NCBI GenBank assembly: GCA_009885275.1
Contig: VFKY01000071.1
Location: 1-10,308, forward strand
Origin: Verrucomicrobiota bacterium
GTDB taxonomy: Bacteria; Verrucomicrobiota; Verrucomicrobiia; Verrucomicrobiales; Verrucomicrobiaceae
Direction of reading: 5' to 3'
Length of the DNA: 10,308 bases
In this document: one piece after another, positions 7,727 through 10,308 of the stretch
Position numbering within the stretch: position 1 is the stretch's first letter
How the letters are laid out: the number at the start of each line of letters is the position of its first letter
The notes under the pieces: generated by a model
Databases searched by the model: none
Seen by the model: the letters and a program-made list of their open reading frames with translations, nothing else
What the model was told of the DNA's origin: nothing
Translations under genes and position numbers: made by a program

Positions 7727-9166
7727 TCAAACAATCTCCGGAAGCTTGAACTCCTCGCGATACTCCTCCTCTTGAAGTTTATTCGCTTCTTCTGCGAACT
7801 CACCGGTAAATTTCTCGGTCACGGGATCAAGAGAAAGCCAAGGGCCAACGATGGTGTTTTCGGATTTAGTATCGATCTTATTCGCAAGGAGATTCGCTTC
7901 AAAATCTTCCAGTGTGGTCTGGGCTTCCTTGTCGCCTTGCAGCCGTTCGCGAACCTCTGCGGGCAGGAGCTTTTTGCCGAGCCTAAAACTGGTATTGGCA
8001 AGCTGACTGAGACTTGCTGAAAGATGGCCTTGAAGCACATTATGATTATCACTTAACAGACTGCCCTGACGCATTGCGGCGATCCAATTACGCTGGTGCC
8101 CAGCGCCATCATCGAGATTGAACTTCTTCAGTGTATTTCCCTTGAGATCATAGGCCTTGGACTCTGCCACATACCCACCCTCACAATGGATCACATTGCC
8201 AATGCGGACACCCCGATAAGAGGGCTCCAATTTCCAATTCATGTCCTTTGCGGGCAGTCCGCGATTATCAAAAAGTAAGGGCGCACCATTCTCGAACTGG
8301 AACATTGCAAGTTGGTTGTTCGGTGTCTCGCCATCGTCCGTATAACCCCAGCGCGAGCCCAGACTCATGACGCGTTTTGGCAACTCCATTTGTCCCAAGG
8401 CCCAGCGGGCCACATCAAGTTGATGGGGGCCTTGGTTGCCGATATCGCCATTGCCATAAGGCCACTGCCAGTGCCAGTCGTAGTGAAATTGCTCACGCAT
8501 CACGGGAATCATGGGGCGGGGGCCGCACCAGAGATTGTAATCAACAGTACTTGGAACTTTGCGGGGCGTGCTCAGTTTTCCGATGCTTTCACGCTTCTTG
8601 TAATTGAGTCCACGTGAGAGTGTTATCTTGCCAATGTGGCCTTCCTTAATCCAGGCGAAGGCCTCTTCCCAACCTGGATCCGAACGGCGCTGCATCCCAT
8701 GAGTGATAATCAGTTTTGGGCGCTTGGCGGCAGCCTCCACCAGTTTGCGTCCCTCCACCAAATTATGACTCACGGGTTTCTCCACATACACATGTTTACC
8801 GTGCTGAAGCGCAGTCATCGCAATCAAGACGTGCGTGTGATTGGGGGTCGCAATCATAATACCATCGACCTCGCTGTCTTCGCACAGTTTGCGATAGTCG
8901 GTGTAGAGCTTGGCCTTGAAACCCGCTTTGACAACGCTTGGCTCATATTTATCAAGCATGTATTTGTCCACATCGCACAGCGCCACGATCCGAACTCCAT
9001 CCATCTTCAGCATGTCGGCTAGGTGATCCTTCCCGCGTCCATGCAACCCGCAGATGGCAACACGAATATCATCATTGGCATGCTTCGGTTTGAAGCAACC
9101 CACAGGGAGCGCGCCCGCTGCCGTGATCATGGTGGCGCGTTTGATAAAAATACGTCGTGTGGTCAT
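7727..9166 (-). CDS. Secreted Gfo/Idh/MocA family oxidoreductase with twin-arginine leader
   Basis: The 479-residue product belongs to the NAD(P)-dependent Gfo/Idh/MocA family, which oxidises or reduces hydroxyl groups on sugars, inositols and similar compounds. The N-terminus TRRIFIKRA (3-11) followed by a hydrophobic stretch (12-23) fits a twin-arginine export signal, so the folded enzyme is probably exported with its cofactor bound. Cys24 could be a lipidation site, but the preceding LPVG is a poor lipobox. The Rossmann half shows IRVAICGLHGRGKDH (34-48) for dinucleotide binding, IATPNHTH (105-112) and the hallmark EKP (129-131) with the catalytic-region Lys130. The C-terminal half has GDIGNQGPHQLDVARW (240-255), carrying the conserved His248 and Asp251. 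A Glu-rich tail closes the protein. The start has no Shine-Dalgarno sequence. Substrate is unknown; such leaders on this family are common in Verrucomicrobiota and Planctomycetota. It is convergent with the importer operon and lies 75 bases downstream of the lipoprotein gene. Confidence 0.93.
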   Translation of the reverse strand: MTTRRIFIKRATMITAAGALPVGCFKPKHANDDIRVAICGLHGRGKDHLADMLKMDGVRIVALCDVDKYMLDKYEPSVVKAGFKAKLYTDYRKLCEDSEVDGIMIATPNHTHVLIAMTALQHGKHVYVEKPVSHNLVEGRKLVEAAAKRPKLIITHGMQRRSDPGWEEAFAWIKEGHIGKITLSRGLNYKKRESIGKLSTPRKVPSTVDYNLWCGPRPMIPVMREQFHYDWHWQWPYGNGDIGNQGPHQLDVARWALGQMELPKRVMSLGSRWGYTDDGETPNNQLAMFQFENGAPLLFDNRGLPAKDMNWKLEPSYRGVRIGNVIHCEGGYVAESKAYDLKGNTLKKFNLDDGAGHQRNWIAAMRQGSLLSDNHNVLQGHLSASLSQLANTSFRLGKKLLPAEVRERLQGDKEAQTTLEDFEANLLANKIDTKSENTIVGPWLSLDPVTEKFTGEFAEEANKLQEEEYREEFKLPEIV

Positions 9167-9241
9167 GAGGGGAAATGTACTAAGTGCATGATGGTGGCAA
9201 AATACGAAAACCCAACGTTAGCGACTGAATATTAGAACAAT

Positions 9242-9769
9242 CTATTTACGACAGGCCTCGGTATAAAAGTCGTTACCATTACCAAAGGGTAGGCCAAGTT
9301 CTTTGGTGAGAAGCACAAGGGCGTTGTAGTCAATATACTCCGGAGTCCCACGGGGAGTCGACACGAATTTATTGCAACCAAAGCACATTTCAAACACGGC
9401 GACAGGCTTGTTGCTGGCGTTGTAGAACACAAAAGCGTGGTGTGGTTTGTAGCATACGGCGCGTTTCTGTTTGTCCTGGGAGATTGTCAGCACGGAGAGC
9501 AGACGTTGGGTTTGGGCAGGAGAAAGTTTCACCCCGGCAGGATCCTTGACGCCGGCATGCATGCGGCCGTTGATGAAGAAAGAAGATGCTTTCTCGGCGG
9601 TGTAATCATAGCAGTAGGCCCGGACTTCGGTGAAGGCGACATTCGGCCACGACACTTGCGTGCCGGGAGCCGGGGATGCGGGCGCAAAAACTTTGGCGTA
9701 AGGTGCGCAGGACGATAACGAAAGAGCGCCAAGTACGAAAAGACTGCGGAGGAAATTGTTGGCGAACAT
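9242..9769 (-). CDS. Small lipoprotein of unknown function with Cys/His motifs
   Basis: The 175-residue protein begins with a lipoprotein signal: a hydrophobic stretch (7-19) and lipobox LSSC with Cys21 as the predicted lipidated residue, so it should be anchored to a membrane facing the periplasm or cell surface. The mature part is soluble. Five further Cys residues are at 53, 106, 129, 132 and 173. They sit in notable contexts: AYCYDYTAE, VCYKPHHAFVFYN and VFEMCFGCNKF, the last giving a CxxC. This pattern suggests disulfides or metal binding, but no family with a known function was recognised. From memory, a similar HAxVFY...CFxC pattern occurs in uncharacterised proteins of other bacteria; this was not checked. 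The start is the ATG that places the signal peptide at the N-terminus. It is the upstream gene of a same-strand pair with the oxidoreductase and is divergent from crcB. Confidence 0.82.
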   Translation of the reverse strand: MFANNFLRSLFVLGALSLSSCAPYAKVFAPASPAPGTQVSWPNVAFTEVRAYCYDYTAEKASSFFINGRMHAGVKDPAGVKLSPAQTQRLLSVLTISQDKQKRAVCYKPHHAFVFYNASNKPVAVFEMCFGCNKFVSTPRGTPEYIDYNALVLLTKELGLPFGNGNDFYTEACRK

Positions 9770-9947
9770 GCTTCAACTACAGCGCTGCGACATGAGGCGT
9801 CAAATAGAAGTCAAGCGACGCTGTGCCGCCTGTCTCGTTCGTGGACAAAGGAAACATTCTCGTTACGCTCGTGCTGTCTGCAATTTGCTCGGAGAGTCAT
9901 TCATCTTGCGGGCGGAAAACAATCAATCAAACAGGGATAAACTCATC
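9770..9947. other. Divergent intergenic region between the lipoprotein gene and crcB
   Basis: These 178 bases separate two genes transcribed away from each other, so both promoters should lie here or just outside. No clear -35/-10 pair was found on either strand. There is a short inverted repeat GCGTC/GACGC (9797-9801 with 9817-9821) and the palindrome CAGCGCTG at 9780-9787, both small enough to be chance. The conserved sequence of the fluoride riboswitch, which often precedes crcB, was not recognised. AGGGA at 9933-9937 is a plausible ribosome binding site for crcB. Confidence 0.5.
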
Positions 9948-10308
9948 ATGCTAAACTATCTCCTCGTCGCTCTCGGTAGTGCCCTCGGCGGTGTCGCACG
10001 CTATGGCGCATCAAATATAGCGGCCCGTTTGTTCGGGGAAGCATTACCATGGGGTACGCTGCTTGTTAATGTCTCCGGTTCCTTCGCTATCGGTTTGTTT
10101 GCGACTCTCACCGACACAGAAGGACGCTGGCTTCTGTCCCCTGCTGCACGGCTTTTTTTTATGATTGGGATATTCGGCGGGTTCACCACCTTTTCTTCGT
10201 TCAGTCTCCAGACACTCATTCTGGCGCGCGATGGAGCATGGCTTTACGCCGGACTGAACGTCCTTGGCTCCGTGGCCCTATGCCTCATCTTTGTTTGGCT
10301 GGGCCATC
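9948..10308 (+). CDS. crcB: CrcB/Fluc fluoride channel, 3' end cut off by the window
   Basis: The 120 codons present encode a small four-helix membrane protein of the Fluc family, which lets fluoride leave the cytoplasm and so protects enzymes from it. Hallmarks are visible: GGVARYG (14-20) in helix 1, LLVNVSGSFAIG (39-50) with the conserved Asn41, and the IFGGFTTFSSFSLQ block (about 73-86) carrying the phenylalanines and the TTFS segment that binds the central sodium in known structures. The family is usually about 125 residues, so only the last few residues are missing. The ATG at 9948 follows AGGGA with a 10-base spacer, the most Shine-Dalgarno-like site in the window, and places GGxxRY at the usual distance from the N-terminus. 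Fluc proteins form antiparallel dimers; whether this one is a homodimer or is paired with a second crcB copy cannot be seen here. Confidence 0.95.
   Translation, partial: MLNYLLVALGSALGGVARYGASNIAARLFGEALPWGTLLVNVSGSFAIGLFATLTDTEGRWLLSPAARLFFMIGIFGGFTTFSSFSLQTLILARDGAWLYAGLNVLGSVALCLIFVWLGH

Noticed and set aside
9770..9806. Minus-strand promoter TTGACG and TGTAGT ahead of the lipoprotein gene
   Set aside because: The -10 box is a weak match and transcription would start almost at the ATG, so the evidence is too thin.
9797..9821. Inverted repeat GCGTC/GACGC as an operator or terminator
   Set aside because: Five base pairs with a 15-base loop is within chance and there is no T-run.
9770..9947. 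Fluoride riboswitch ahead of crcB
   Set aside because: The conserved GGxGAUGG start and the AUGACUCCU-like 3' block were not found on the plus strand before the start codon, so a riboswitch cannot be supported. A covariance-model search would decide.

Overview
This window looks like a stretch of bacterial chromosome of middling G+C. The best guess is a member of the PVC group, probably Verrucomicrobiota. That is inferred from three things: a secreted Gfo/Idh/MocA oxidoreductase with a twin-arginine leader, a gene type that is heavily expanded in Verrucomicrobiota and Planctomycetota; the near absence of Shine-Dalgarno sequences before starts; and the mixture of divergent inner-membrane genes. 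No rRNA, tRNA, insertion sequence, CRISPR array or phage gene was seen.

Left part (70-7618, + strand): five closely packed genes on one strand, probably one transcription unit. They are a small two-helix membrane protein with TPR-like repeats, a full-length ComEC/Rec2 DNA-uptake channel, and then a complete-looking but unusual peptide/nickel-type ABC importer. The importer consists of a family 5 solute-binding protein with a large extra segment, one long permease that appears to be two DppB/DppC-like permease domains in a single chain, and one DppD-like ATPase with a shortened C-terminus. Gaps are 9, 63, 11 and -4 bases; the last is an ATGA stop/start overlap.

Middle (7619-9166): a short convergent gap holding a 9-bp hairpin just after the ATPase stop, then a minus-strand Gfo/Idh/MocA family oxidoreductase with a twin-arginine signal.

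Right part (9167-10308): a minus-strand small lipoprotein with a conserved-looking Cys/His pattern, a 178-base divergent intergenic region, and the first 120 codons of a plus-strand CrcB/Fluc fluoride channel cut off by the window end.

How the genes may work together: the importer would bind a peptide-like ligand outside the inner membrane and move it inward through the fused permease, powered by the single ATPase as a homodimer or with a partner encoded elsewhere. ComEC would carry single-stranded DNA through the same membrane. A functional link between ComEC and the importer is suggested only by gene order. I found no strong case for a wholly new system. The most unusual parts are the fused permease, the enlarged binding protein and the altered ComEC metallo-beta-lactamase-like domain.
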